A stretch of 64,000 nt of DNA from NCBI RefSeq assembly GCF_900302465.1, contig NZ_OMOR01000001.1, positions 3,442,729-3,506,728 of the forward strand, in the 5' to 3' direction. The notes under the pieces were generated by a model. It was not told where the DNA came from. It saw only the letters and a program-made list of their open reading frames with translations, and made no database searches. Positions 53,186-62,117 of the stretch are shown here, in pieces (within the stretch, counting starts at the first letter, position 1; each line of letters begins with the position of its first letter). Both the position numbers and the translations under genes were made by a program. Origin of the DNA: Ascidiaceihabitans donghaensis. Lineage in GTDB: Bacteria; Pseudomonadota; Alphaproteobacteria; Rhodobacterales; Rhodobacteraceae.

Positions 53186-53664
53186 AGATACTCTTTGAAA
53201 GCTTCGACAACCCTAACGTAAACATCGCGCTTGAAGGGTACAATGTTGTTCACCAGATCGGCAGACTCCAGCCAGCGCCATGCCGAAAACTCTGGATGCT
53301 CTGTCTGGATGTTTACATCTGCATCGGTGCCCGAAAACTGCATCAGAAACCATTTTTGTTCCTGACCGCGGTACCGCCCTTTCCACAATTTGGGCACAAG
53401 GGCATGGGGCAAATCGTAAGGGATCCAGTCTTCGCTTTGTGCCACGATCGTCACCAGATCGGGGGAAATACCGGTCTCTTCCTCCAGTTCGCGCAAGGCG
53501 GCTGTGCGTGCATCCTCGCCCTTGTCGATCCCGCCTTGCGGCATTTGCCAAGCCGCAACAGCGTTGTCTTTGCGCTGCCCCACAAAAACCTGACCTTGGG
53601 CGTTCAAGACCATTACGCCGACATTTTGGCGGTAGGGAAGTTTTGCGATGTCTTCGGGCGTCAT
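53182..53664 (-). CDS. rppH: RNA pyrophosphohydrolase
   Basis: This 160-residue Nudix hydrolase removes pyrophosphate from the 5' triphosphate of mRNA, starting RNase E-dependent decay. The Nudix box is [23 protein letters not shown], with metal-binding glutamates in REL-EEE. The C-terminal KWFLMQFSG and FSAWRWLES segments match NudH/RppH. The frame opens at 53751, but ATG 53664 has AAGGAA 7 bases before it and gives the usual N-terminus ([12 protein letters not shown]). A secreted protein gene follows in the same unit. Confidence 0.94.
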   Translation of the reverse strand: MTPEDIAKLPYRQNVGVMVLNAQGQVFVGQRKDNAVAAWQMPQGGIDKGEDARTAALRELEEETGISPDLVTIVAQSEDWIPYDLPHALVPKLWKGRYRGQEQKWFLMQFSGTDADVNIQTEHPEFSAWRWLESADLVNNIVPFKRDVYVRVVEAFKEYL

Positions 53665-53706
53665 ATCATGTTCCTTTTGCGCAGACTTATCAGGGGAGTC
53701 CCCATG

Positions 53707-53736
53707 AAAAAAGGCCCATCCCTTGTGGGACGGGCC
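53707..53736 (-). terminator. Intrinsic terminator of the peroxiredoxin gene
   Basis: GGCCCATCCC (53713-53722) pairs with GGGACGGGCC (53727-53736, one G-U). On the minus strand it ends in a run of T from the A-run at 53707-53712. Confidence 0.88.
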
Positions 53737-53760
53737 TGTGTCATGGATCAAAGCGCACGC

Positions 53761-54249
53761 TTACATAGAGGCAAGCAGGCCCTCGCCGGCTGATACTTCA
53801 CACATACCGGGGTTTTCTTCTTCCTGAAGCAGCGACACCACACCGTCGTCGACCAGCATCGCATACCGCTTGGACCGCGCCATCAAACCCGCAGGTGGTG
53901 CGCTAAAGTCCATGCCAATGCCGCTTGTGAACGCGCTTTCTGCGTCGCCCAGCATTGTGATGCCCGCCGCTGTAGCGCCCGTTGCTTCGCCCCATGCGTT
54001 CATCACGAAGGGATCATTCACCGACACACAGATGATTTCATCCACGCCCTTGGCGTCAAACTGGTCCTTGGTGCGGATAAAGCTTGGCACATGCGCTGAA
54101 TGGCATGTGGGGGTAAAGGCGCCCGGCACAGCAAAAATCACCACTTTGCGGCCTTTGGTTTTGTCGGACAATTTCACGGGCGCTGGCCCATCGGCGGTCA
54201 TTTCGACCAATGTTGTGTCGGGAAGCGTGTCGCCTTGCTTGATCGCCAT
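53761..54249 (-). CDS. Peroxiredoxin, Prx5 family
   Basis: This 162-residue thioredoxin-fold peroxidase has the peroxidatic Cys49 in GAFTPTCHSAHVPSF, the Prx5/atypical two-Cys signature. A second cysteine near the C-terminus (NPGMCEVSAGEGLLASM) could serve as resolving residue. It reduces H2O2 and alkyl hydroperoxides, usually with glutathione/glutaredoxin as donor. The frame extends far upstream, but ATG 54249 gives the family start MAIKQGDTLPDTTL. It is divergent from a flavin-dependent reductase. Confidence 0.94.
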   Translation of the reverse strand: MAIKQGDTLPDTTLVEMTADGPAPVKLSDKTKGRKVVIFAVPGAFTPTCHSAHVPSFIRTKDQFDAKGVDEIICVSVNDPFVMNAWGEATGATAAGITMLGDAESAFTSGIGMDFSAPPAGLMARSKRYAMLVDDGVVSLLQEEENPGMCEVSAGEGLLASM

Positions 54250-54345
54250 GGGTAGAACCTTTCTAGGGAATTGAATTTGTCTGTGGTGCAGATATAGGGT
54301 CAGGGACATAAGGCTGCCAGCAGAATTGGCATGAAGGGGATCGAA

Positions 54346-55551
54346 ATGCGCAAAATCGTTGTTATCGGAGCCGGTCAAGCCGGAGCATCTTGTGTCGCGA
54401 AACTGCGCAATGGCGGGTTTGAAGGATCCATCACCCTGATCGGCGAAGAACCTGTTCCCCCCTATCAGCGCCCCCCATTGTCCAAAGCCTATCTTCTGGG
54501 CGACATGGCGCTGGAGCGCATGTTTTTGCGCCCCGAAAGCTTCTATGCCGAAAATGACATTGATCTGCGTATGGGCACCCGCGTCACTGCGATTGATGCA
54601 GCGGCCAAGACAGTCACAGCCGGTCAGGACGTTTTGCCTTACGACGATCTTGTGTTGGCCACGGGCTCTATCCCCAACCGCCTGCCCGCCAGCATCGGCG
54701 GCGCTTTGGATGGCGTCTGCGTGGTCCGCGATTTGGCGGATGTGGACGCGATGGCCCCCCGTTTCACGCAAGGGGCCAAGGTTCTGATTGTCGGCGGCGG
54801 CTACATCGGACTTGAGGCCGCGGCCGTGGCTTCCAAGCTGGGGTTGCAGGTGACATTGGTGGAAATGGCCGACCGTATCCTACAGCGCGTTGCCGCTCCC
54901 GAAACCTCTGATTTCTTCCGCGATCTGCACACACGCCATGGCGTCACCATCCGCGAGGGCGTTGGTCTGGAACGGCTGACCGGTGAAGGCGCTGTCACAG
55001 GCGCAGTGTTGAGCGATGGCACTGTATTGGACGTGAACTTTGTGATTGTGGGCGTGGGCATCCAGCCTGCAACCGCGCTGGCCGATATGGCCGGTGTCAC
55101 CATCGAAAACGGCATCAAGACCGACACCCATGGCCGCACCAGCGATCCCCACATCTGGGCCGCAGGCGATTGCGCGTCCTTTCCCTACGGCAAGGGCCGC
55201 ATCCGCCTTGAAAGCGTGCCCAACGCTATTGATCAGGCCGAATGTGTGGCGTCCAACATCATGGGCGCGGACGTGGCCTATGTTGCAAAACCGTGGTTCT
55301 GGTCGGATCAGTATGACGTGAAACTGCAAATCGCGGGGCTGAACACCGGATACGACCGCGTTGTGACCCGCCAAGGCGACGGTGCGACCTCTTTTTGGTA
55401 CTATAAGGCCGACACTTTGCTGGCCGTGGACGCGGCCAATGATCCACGTGGCTACATGATCGGCAAGCGCCTGATCGAGGCGGGCAAATCCCCCGCACCC
55501 AAAATTATCGCTGACCCCGACACCGACATGAAGGCCTTGCTGAAGTCTTGA
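54346..55551 (+). CDS. Ferredoxin/rubredoxin-type NAD(P)H-dependent FAD reductase
   Basis: This 401-residue flavoprotein has an FAD-binding motif (IVVIGAGQAGASCVAKL), then PPYQRPPLSKAYL, a second dinucleotide motif for NAD(P)H (LIVGGGYIGLEAAAVA) and the C-terminal AAGDCASFPY. This is the putidaredoxin/rhodocoxin reductase family that passes electrons from NADH to a [2Fe-2S] ferredoxin. ATG 54346 is preferred over 54331 because AAGGGGA lies 7 bases upstream. The partner ferredoxin is not nearby. The gene overlaps rsmD by 4 bp. Confidence 0.92.
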   Translation: MRKIVVIGAGQAGASCVAKLRNGGFEGSITLIGEEPVPPYQRPPLSKAYLLGDMALERMFLRPESFYAENDIDLRMGTRVTAIDAAAKTVTAGQDVLPYDDLVLATGSIPNRLPASIGGALDGVCVVRDLADVDAMAPRFTQGAKVLIVGGGYIGLEAAAVASKLGLQVTLVEMADRILQRVAAPETSDFFRDLHTRHGVTIREGVGLERLTGEGAVTGAVLSDGTVLDVNFVIVGVGIQPATALADMAGVTIENGIKTDTHGRTSDPHIWAAGDCASFPYGKGRIRLESVPNAIDQAECVASNIMGADVAYVAKPWFWSDQYDVKLQIAGLNTGYDRVVTRQGDGATSFWYYKADTLLAVDAANDPRGYMIGKRLIEAGKSPAPKIIADPDTDMKALLKS

Positions 55552-56099
55552 GGATCATTGCAGGCACATGGCGCAGCACCGCGCTGGCCCATCTGGGCAA
55601 GGGCGACAAGGGTGCGCATTTGCGCCCCACCTCGGACCGCGTGCGCGAAAGCCTGTTCTCGGCCCTGACCAGCCGCGATGTGATCGACGGGGCACGGGTT
55701 CTGGACCTGTTTGCAGGCACTGGCGCTTTGGGCCTTGAGGCCCTGTCGCGTGGGGCGTCTTGCGTCACATTCGTGGAAAACGGGCGTGTCGGCCAGCGTC
55801 TGGTTGCCGAAAACATCGCCAAGCTGCGCTGCGCCGATAAAACGCACGTCATGCGCATGGACGCGACCAAGCTGGGGCCCTGTCCTGAAGCCCCATTTGA
55901 TCTGGTGTTTCTGGATCCGCCCTACGGAAAAAGCATGGGGCAACGCGCGTTGCAGGCCGCGAAAGAAGGCGGTTGGCTTGCCACAAATGCCACACTCGTT
56001 TGGGAAGAAAGCGCACCGATGTTGGCCCCTGAAGGGTTTGCCTTGCTGGACCAGCGCAAGTACGGTGACACCCATGTGACCCTGTTGGAACTTCTTTAG
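55548..56099 (+). CDS. rsmD: 16S rRNA (guanine(966)-N2)-methyltransferase
   Basis: This 183-residue SAM-dependent methyltransferase methylates G966 in the 30S ribosomal subunit. Visible are MRIIAGTWR at the start, LRPTSDRVRESLFSAL, the SAM motif DLFAGTGALGLEAL and the catalytic LDPPY motif. The start is TTG at 55548, overlapping the stop of the flavin reductase by 4 bp. Its TAG overlaps the TAA of the convergent peptidase gene. Confidence 0.95.
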   Translation: MRIIAGTWRSTALAHLGKGDKGAHLRPTSDRVRESLFSALTSRDVIDGARVLDLFAGTGALGLEALSRGASCVTFVENGRVGQRLVAENIAKLRCADKTHVMRMDATKLGPCPEAPFDLVFLDPPYGKSMGQRALQAAKEGGWLATNATLVWEESAPMLAPEGFALLDQRKYGDTHVTLLELL

Positions 56100-57445
56100 G
56101 CTGCCAGATCGCTCCACAATCCTGCCATCAGGATCAAGGCATCGCGGCAGGTAGATTTCAGCACATGTTCATTGGGCGCATGTTGATTGCAGCCGCGATA
56201 GCTGTGCGGCACCCAAATTGTGGGCAGCTGCAATACATCTGCAAAGCAATGATTGGGCAGCGATCCGGCAAGGTTGGGCAAAATATGCGGCACCTTCCCT
56301 GTTGTATCTGTGATGGATGTCGCCACCCGCTTGACCCAAGGGTCATCAGGATCAAGGCGGGTTGCGGGGAAATGCCCCTCGCGGGGGATGATCGTGACAG
56401 CGTGGAAGCCATGTGCATCAAGATGGCTGCGCAGGCTGGGAAGAATTTGGTCTACATCCGTCCCCACCACAAACCGCAACTGACATCGCGCGGACGCCTT
56501 GCCGCTGATGGCATTCTGGGGCGCGTCCGGGACACCGCTTTGCATCGCAAGGACCGCAAAGCTGTTCCAGCCATACGCCCGTTCCGCAGGCGTTAGATCG
56601 ACGGCACCCCAACCCAGATCAACAACCGGACCATCCGCCATCTCGATCGGCAAACCGTCCAGCGCCGCGCGAACAGCTGGCGACAAACTGTCGGGTTTCC
56701 ATGCCTCAATCAGCAACTGGCCGCGGGCATCCGTGATCACTGCCAAGGCCTGCGCCAAAATCATCGCGGGGTCCGCCAACAGCCCGCCCCAATTGCCTGA
56801 ATGATGCGCACCCTCGCGCAGATCAACGCTTAGATCGAAATCAATTGCCCCGCGCGACCCCATGAAAAGCGTGGGCGTCTCCGCCTGCAAACGCGGCCCG
56901 TCCGACGCGATCAATACATCCGCTTTCAACGTGGTGCTGTGTGTCGCGCAAAACGTCTCAAGACCCGGTGATCCGACCTCTTCCGCCATTTCCATCAAGA
57001 TTTTGACATTGAACCCAAGGCTGCCTTGCGCCTCCAAAACCGCTTCGAGGGCCATAAGGTTGATCAGGTGTTGGGCTTTGTTGTCGGCCGTCCCCCGACC
57101 AAACCATCTGTCGCCTGCATCCGTCAAAGCAAACGGATCCATGTTACCGGCCCATGCCCCTTTTTGACCATGGGTCACATCGCCATGGCCATAGATCAGC
57201 ACAGTGGTCAGATCGGGGTCTTCAATGTGTTGCCCGATCAGGAAATGGCCCGCGTGTCTTTCAACGTCGAAGCCAAGCGCCAAAAGACGCGGGGTGATCG
57301 CATCGTCCAGATAGGCATCCAGCACTGCATGATTGCCCGCGACCTGGCTTTCGGTGGCATAGCCCACCAACGCACCCAGCGCCGTTTCAAATGCGCCGCC
57401 GTCAAACAAGGCGGCGGCCTGCGCAGTTGCGTCAGCTTTGGCCAT
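56096..57445 (-). CDS. M20 family dipeptidase
   Basis: This 449-residue zinc peptidase has the first metal motif YGHGDV, then RGTADNKAQHL with the bridging aspartate, and the catalytic pair in MEMAEEVGSPGLE. A lid domain (about residues 190-340) is followed by the distal histidine (LPNHCFADVL). It belongs to the ArgE/DapE/CNDP-like group that hydrolyses dipeptides or N-acyl substrates. ATG 57445 lies within the 3' end of map (14-bp overlap), so the pair is co-transcribed. Confidence 0.9.
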   Translation of the reverse strand: MAKADATAQAAALFDGGAFETALGALVGYATESQVAGNHAVLDAYLDDAITPRLLALGFDVERHAGHFLIGQHIEDPDLTTVLIYGHGDVTHGQKGAWAGNMDPFALTDAGDRWFGRGTADNKAQHLINLMALEAVLEAQGSLGFNVKILMEMAEEVGSPGLETFCATHSTTLKADVLIASDGPRLQAETPTLFMGSRGAIDFDLSVDLREGAHHSGNWGGLLADPAMILAQALAVITDARGQLLIEAWKPDSLSPAVRAALDGLPIEMADGPVVDLGWGAVDLTPAERAYGWNSFAVLAMQSGVPDAPQNAISGKASARCQLRFVVGTDVDQILPSLRSHLDAHGFHAVTIIPREGHFPATRLDPDDPWVKRVATSITDTTGKVPHILPNLAGSLPNHCFADVLQLPTIWVPHSYRGCNQHAPNEHVLKSTCRDALILMAGLWSDLAA

Positions 57446-58250
57446 AGGTCGGGTGGAACGTGCCTGCCGCGGATTGCGTGAAAATCTCAACGCCGTCTTC
57501 GGTCACGCCAACTGAATGTTCAAACTGTGCCGACAGCGATTTATCGCGTGTCACGGCAGTCCAGTCATCTGCAAGTGTTTTGGTTTCCGGACGGCCAAGA
57601 TTGACCATAGGTTCAATGGTAAAAAACATTCCCGGTTCCAGCACTGCGCCGTTGCCCGGCTTGCCGTAGTGCAACACATTGGGCGGCGCATGAAAGACAC
57701 GGCCCAAACCATGCCCGCAAAAATCACGCACCACAGACATGCGGTGGCTTTCCACAAAGCTTTGGATTGCAAAGCCTATGTCGCCGAAGGTGTTGCCCGG
57801 TTTCACGGCCTCGATACCCAACATCAACGCATCATGCGTGACTTGGATCAACCGTTCGGCTTTGCGCGGCAGTTTGCCGGCAACATACATCCGCGATGTG
57901 TCACCAAACCAGCCATCCACAATCACTGTCACATCGATATTGACGATGTCGCCGTCTTTCAGACGTTTATCGCCCGGAATGCCGTGGCACACCACGTGGT
58001 TGATGGAAATGCACGACGCGTGCTTGTACCCTTTGTACCCGATCGTGGCAGAGGTGGCGCCCGCCGCATCGACCATTTCTTCGATGGCTTTGTCGATTGC
58101 GCCTGTTGTTTGGCCAACAAATACATGTGCGGCAATGTCGTCCAGAATTCTCGCGGCCAATGCCCCAGCGGCATACATGCCTGCGGAATCGGAAGGGTCA
58201 TAAATGCGGATGCCGTCTTTTGTCAGGCGGCCACGGTCTGCGGTGTTCAT
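57432..58250 (-). CDS. map: Methionine aminopeptidase, type I
   Basis: This 272-residue metalloprotease removes the initiator methionine from nascent proteins. The five metal ligands are seen in NIDVTVIVDGWFGDTSRM (two Asp), GHGLGRVFH (His), FTIEPMV (Glu) and FEHSVGVTEDG (Glu). Substrate-binding HVVCHGIP is present. The frame extends to 58364, but ATG 58250 gives the usual family N-terminus. It precedes an M20 dipeptidase gene that starts within its last codons, and follows sfsA by 47 bp. Confidence 0.96.
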   Translation of the reverse strand: MNTADRGRLTKDGIRIYDPSDSAGMYAAGALAARILDDIAAHVFVGQTTGAIDKAIEEMVDAAGATSATIGYKGYKHASCISINHVVCHGIPGDKRLKDGDIVNIDVTVIVDGWFGDTSRMYVAGKLPRKAERLIQVTHDALMLGIEAVKPGNTFGDIGFAIQSFVESHRMSVVRDFCGHGLGRVFHAPPNVLHYGKPGNGAVLEPGMFFTIEPMVNLGRPETKTLADDWTAVTRDKSLSAQFEHSVGVTEDGVEIFTQSAAGTFHPTYGQS

Positions 58251-58297
58251 CGCGGTGCTCCGGGTGATGTCTTTTGGTGTGTTTAACGCGGGTGTGC

Positions 58298-59002
58298 CTA
58301 GATGCCAATGGATAGCGGACTGTCCAAAGTAATGCTGTCGGGGGTGATATTGGTGCCGATGCAAAGCGTTTCAACACCTGCGTTACGGGCCAACAGATAG
58401 GCAGCGTGATATTTGGGATCGATATCATTTGCGAGTGTGAATGTGGTGCAATCCGTGCGCTGCACCAGATACAGCATCACAGCGCGGTGGCCGTCACGCA
58501 CCATTTGCGTCAATTCAGCCAAATGCTTTGTCCCGCGTGTTGTCACACTGTCGGGGAATTCAGCTTGGCCCATTGTGCGTGAAAGGGTCACGGATTTCAC
58601 TTCGACATAGACGTCGGGCAGCCCGTCTTGTTGCAACAAAAAATCGATACGGGATTTTTCACCGTATTTAACCTCGGGGCGCACGGTTTTGTAGGCGCTG
58701 AGCGCCGCGACTTCACCGTTTTCCAATGCCATTTTCAAGGCGCGGTTGGGCACTGACGTGTCCACCCCTGTGAAATGCCCGTTTTCGTGATCGACCAACC
58801 GCCACCCGAATTTCAACTTCTTTTTGGGATCATCATTGGGTTCCAGCCAGATTTTCATGCCTTCATCCGCAAGTCCCATCATTGATCCGGGGTTGGCGCA
58901 ATGGGCCACAACTTCGCGGCCATCGTCCAATACGCAATCCGCAAGAAACCGTTTGTAGCGGCGAATAAGGCGGGCAGGGACAAGTTCGGTTTGAAAGCGC
59001 AT
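58298..59002 (-). CDS. sfsA: DNA/RNA nuclease SfsA (sugar fermentation stimulation protein family)
   Basis: This 234-residue protein matches SfsA along its length: the N-terminal RRYKRFLADCVL, CANPGSMMGL, the nuclease-like core SRIDFLLQQDGLPDVYVEVKSVTL with D-ExK-type residues, and AVMLYLVQRTDCTTFTLANDIDPKYHAAY near the end. The name comes from maltose gene stimulation in Escherichia coli; the fold is nuclease-like and the cellular role is still vague. ATG 59002 fits the family start (MRFQTELVPARLI). It is divergent from a CinA-like gene 48 bp away. Confidence 0.92.
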   Translation of the reverse strand: MRFQTELVPARLIRRYKRFLADCVLDDGREVVAHCANPGSMMGLADEGMKIWLEPNDDPKKKLKFGWRLVDHENGHFTGVDTSVPNRALKMALENGEVAALSAYKTVRPEVKYGEKSRIDFLLQQDGLPDVYVEVKSVTLSRTMGQAEFPDSVTTRGTKHLAELTQMVRDGHRAVMLYLVQRTDCTTFTLANDIDPKYHAAYLLARNAGVETLCIGTNITPDSITLDSPLSIGI

Positions 59003-59050
59003 GGCCGCAGGACTATACCCAAGGTCAGACCCCTTCAAGGAGCGCTTTGC

Positions 59051-59773
59051 ATGCCAAACCCCACTGCCGCCATGTTGGTGATCGGCGACGAAATCCTGTC
59101 CGGTCGTACCCGCGACGCCAATATGCATCATCTTGCCGGGCAATTGACCGAAAGCGGCATTGATCTGCGCGAAGTGCGGGTGGTCTCCGATGATCCGGAC
59201 GCCATCGTCGCGGCAGTCAAAGCCCTGTCAGACGCCTATGACACGGTGTTCACGTCAGGCGGCATCGGCCCGACTCACGACGACATCACCGCTGACTGTA
59301 TCGCAGCGGCCTTTGATGATCCCATCGACATTCGCGCCGATGCGCGGGCTTTGTTGCAAGCCCACTACGACAAGCAAGGCACCGACCTGAACGCCGCGCG
59401 CTTGCGCATGGCACGCATCCCCGACAGTGCCACGTTGATCGACAACCCTGTGTCCGTGGCGCCGGGCTTTTCAATTCAAAACGTGCACGTGATGGCGGGT
59501 GTGCCTGCGGTGTTTCAGGCGATGGTTGCCAGTGTTTTGCCAACGCTGACGGGCGGTGATCCGCTGATTTCCAAAACACTGCGTATTGAACGGGGCGAAG
59601 GCGATATTGCTGGTCCTTTAGGCGAACTGGCCAATGCCTATCCGGCGCTGAGCATGGGAAGCTACCCCTACCAGAAAGACGGCAAATATGGCGCCAATAT
59701 CGTGATGCGTGGCACCGACATGGCAATGCTGTCCGAAGCGATGGAAAAGCTGGCGGCGGCCTTTCCCGAATGA
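59051..59773 (+). CDS. CinA-like molybdopterin-binding domain protein
   Basis: This 240-residue protein consists of the MoCF_biosynth (MogA/MoeA-like) domain: AAMLVIGDEILSGRTRDANMHHLA, TSGGIGPTHDDIT and a C-terminal region with GVPAVFQAMVASVLPTL. It matches the N-terminal part of CinA, without the C-terminal nicotinamide-nucleotide amidase domain. Members may act on ADP-ribose or related pyrophosphates; this one is uncharacterised. AAGGAG lies nine bases before ATG 59051. It overlaps the following acetyltransferase gene by 4 bp. Confidence 0.9.
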   Translation: MPNPTAAMLVIGDEILSGRTRDANMHHLAGQLTESGIDLREVRVVSDDPDAIVAAVKALSDAYDTVFTSGGIGPTHDDITADCIAAAFDDPIDIRADARALLQAHYDKQGTDLNAARLRMARIPDSATLIDNPVSVAPGFSIQNVHVMAGVPAVFQAMVASVLPTLTGGDPLISKTLRIERGEGDIAGPLGELANAYPALSMGSYPYQKDGKYGANIVMRGTDMAMLSEAMEKLAAAFPE

Positions 59774-60489
59774 CCGATCTTGCCCCCTATTTCGCGGCAC
59801 TGGACGCCACATGGCCTGCGGCACGTCGCTTTGATGTGGGGGGCGTCACTGTACGTGAGGGACTGGGCGGGGGCAGCCGTGTGTCGGCGGCCACGGCGAA
59901 CGCCGCTGTGGATGATGCGGCGCTGGATACAGCAGAACAGGCGATGCGCGACATCGGCCAGACCCCGCGTTTCATGCTACGCCCGCACGAAGACGCGCTG
60001 GACGCCCAACTGGCGCAACGCGGCTACGTAAAGCACGATCCAACGGTGCTTTATACCATACCCATCGCGCGATTGACGCAAATACCAATCCCACGTGTGA
60101 CGACCTTTTGCATCTGGGAACCGCTAGCCATCATGGCCGAGATCTGGGCCAAAGGCGGCATCGGCACCGAACGCTTGGCCGTCATGGGCCGCGCTGCGCA
60201 AAAAACAGCGATTCTGGCGCGATGGAATGAAAAACCGGCAGGCGCGGGTTTTGTTGGGCTGCACGAACACATAGCTATGGTGCATGCCATCGAAGTTCTA
60301 CCCCATCAGCGCCGTCAAGGCGTGGCCCAATGGATCATGCGCCAAGCCGCGTTTTGGGGTCAATTGCACGGGGCCGATACGCTGGCTTTGTTGACCACAA
60401 AAGACAACACAGGGGCCAATGCCCTCTACCGGAAATTAGGTTTTGAACCTGCAGGTGGTTATCACTACAGGGCAAAGATGGAGCAATAA
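59770..60489 (+). CDS. GNAT family N-acetyltransferase
   Basis: This 239-residue protein has a C-terminal GNAT domain (about residues 115-239). The conserved strand-loop MVHAIEVLPHQRRQGVAQWIMRQAAFWG carries the acetyl-CoA QRRQGV motif, and NTGANALYRKLGFE is the usual ending. The N-terminal 100 residues are less conserved and may form a half-GNAT. The substrate is unknown. It is translationally linked to the CinA-like gene upstream and followed by a peroxidase-related gene one base after its stop codon. Confidence 0.85.
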   Translation: MTDLAPYFAALDATWPAARRFDVGGVTVREGLGGGSRVSAATANAAVDDAALDTAEQAMRDIGQTPRFMLRPHEDALDAQLAQRGYVKHDPTVLYTIPIARLTQIPIPRVTTFCIWEPLAIMAEIWAKGGIGTERLAVMGRAAQKTAILARWNEKPAGAGFVGLHEHIAMVHAIEVLPHQRRQGVAQWIMRQAAFWGQLHGADTLALLTTKDNTGANALYRKLGFEPAGGYHYRAKMEQ

Positions 60490-60490
60490 A

Positions 60491-61060
60491 ATGACCAAAA
60501 CACAACCCACTGCCCTCGATCTGCCGCCGGTCGATCCGATGCCCGCAGACAAGCAAAAATACTTTGATATCTGTCAGGAAAAACTTGGCATGGTGCCGAA
60601 TGTCCTTCAGGCATACACCTTCGACATGACCAAATTCGATGCGTTCACAGCCATGTACAACGACTTGATGTTGGGCGACAGCGGGTTGACCAAGCTGGAA
60701 CGCGAAATGATCGCCGTGGTCGTGTCATCCATCAACAAATGTTACTATTGCCTGACAGCACATGGTGCCGCTGTGCGGCAGTTGTCGGGCAATCCGATGC
60801 TGGGCGAACAGTTGGTGATGAACTGGCGTGTCGCTGACCTAGAACCGCGTATGGTGGCGGTTTTGACCTTTGCTGAAAACTTGACAGTGGCCAGCTACAA
60901 AACATCCGAAAGCGACCGACAAGGATTGCGCGATCAGGGGTTTTCGGATCGTGACATCTTCGACATCGCCTCCGTCGTTGGGTTCTTCAACATGACCAAT
61001 CGCGTGGCCAGTGCCACGGACATGCGCCCCAACGACCCATATCACAGCCAGCATAGATGA
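60491..61060 (+). CDS. AhpD-like carboxymuconolactone decarboxylase-family peroxidase
   Basis: This 189-residue protein belongs to the uncharacterised peroxidase-related enzymes of the CMD/AhpD fold. The redox motif is INKCYYCLTAHGAAVRQ (CxxC followed by His, about residues 93-101), with N-terminal LGMVPNVLQAYT. The CxxC suggests thiol peroxidase or reductase activity. ATG 60491 follows the previous stop closely; the frame is open further. It overlaps the OmpA-like gene by 4 bp. Confidence 0.9.
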   Translation: MTKTQPTALDLPPVDPMPADKQKYFDICQEKLGMVPNVLQAYTFDMTKFDAFTAMYNDLMLGDSGLTKLEREMIAVVVSSINKCYYCLTAHGAAVRQLSGNPMLGEQLVMNWRVADLEPRMVAVLTFAENLTVASYKTSESDRQGLRDQGFSDRDIFDIASVVGFFNMTNRVASATDMRPNDPYHSQHR

Positions 61061-62001
61061 TCCGTGCGCTCGCCCTTCTGGCGTTGCTTTGCGCCCCGGC
61101 CCCGGCGGCATTTGCGCTGGACCTAAGCCTGCCTGCAAACGCCAGACTAACGGCGGAACGCAATTCCAAGCTGGATGGCTACACATTGCCCTTAGCGCCA
61201 TTCGGCATTGCGGGCATTCCATCTGTCACGGTTGAGGGCGAAGTGCGCAGGGCCGCATGGCGCATTTCCTCACCGGGGCTGACACCGCTGCAAGTGCTGG
61301 CGCCCTTGCGCGAACAATTGGTCGACGCGGGCTACGAGGTCGCGCTGGATTGCACGCAAAACACCTGCGGGGGGTTTGATTTCCGGTTTGCCACCGAAGT
61401 TTTACCTGCGCCCAACATGTATGTGAATATCCGCGCCTACCGCTTCTTGGCAGCGCATCTTGGCCCGGTCAGTGCGCCAAAAAACGTGGTGGGTCTGTTT
61501 GTAAGCACATCTGAAACCGTGGCCCATGTACAAGTTATTCAGGCGGGTGACATCGCAAGCAAAACGTCGGTGCAAGCCACAGGGCAAATTCCCGAACCTG
61601 TTTTGAACACCGCTTTAACCGCCCCGGAAGGGATAGACAGTCTGGTCGCAAAAGGATCGCTTGTCCTGACAGAGCTGGATTTTGCCACAGGCACATCTGA
61701 TCTTGGGGCCGGACCCTTTCCAATCCTTGCAGATCTGGCAGGTTTACTGGCGCAACGCAGCGACATTCGGATGGCCCTTGTCGGGCACACAGATTCCGTG
61801 GGCGGCCTGACCGGAAACATCGCGCTGTCTAAAAAACGCGCCCAATCCGTGCGGCAACGACTGATTGAAGCACATGGCGTGGATCCCGCGCGGCTGGATG
61901 CAGAAGGCATGGGATATTTAGCGCCTGCCGCCACCCACCTGACCAAAGAAGGCCGCGAAACAAACCGGCGGGTCGAAGCGATTGTTCTGCCTGCGGGGTA
62001 A
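61057..62001 (+). CDS. OmpA-domain periplasmic protein
   Basis: This 314-residue protein has a signal peptide (ending APAAFALD), an N-terminal domain of about 180 residues that I do not recognise (with DCTQNTCGGFDFRF, two cysteines likely bonded), and a C-terminal OmpA peptidoglycan-binding domain (about residues 200-312). The OmpA domain has MALVGHTDSVGGLTGNIALSKKRAQSVRQRL and NRRVEAIVL. No lipobox is seen. It probably holds a periplasmic domain near the wall. It is the last gene of a four-gene coupled run from 59051. Confidence 0.88.
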   Translation: MIRALALLALLCAPAPAAFALDLSLPANARLTAERNSKLDGYTLPLAPFGIAGIPSVTVEGEVRRAAWRISSPGLTPLQVLAPLREQLVDAGYEVALDCTQNTCGGFDFRFATEVLPAPNMYVNIRAYRFLAAHLGPVSAPKNVVGLFVSTSETVAHVQVIQAGDIASKTSVQATGQIPEPVLNTALTAPEGIDSLVAKGSLVLTELDFATGTSDLGAGPFPILADLAGLLAQRSDIRMALVGHTDSVGGLTGNIALSKKRAQSVRQRLIEAHGVDPARLDAEGMGYLAPAATHLTKEGRETNRRVEAIVLPAG

Positions 62002-62037
62002 GATTTTCTGCTGATAGCCCTTTGCATCCGAGACATG

Positions 62038-62065
62038 AAAAAACCCCGGTGCTGCAACACCGGGG
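62038..62065 (-). terminator. Intrinsic terminator of the LysR gene
   Basis: CCCCGGTG (62044-62051) pairs with CACCGGGG (62058-62065), loop 6. The A-run at 62038-62043 is a T-run on the minus strand. It lies just past the LysR stop and may also affect the convergent OmpA gene. Confidence 0.88.
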
Positions 62066-62117
62066 CCAGTTTGTTCTCTTCCTTGGGGAGGACGGAAAAG
62101 AAATCTCGTTGTTCAAA

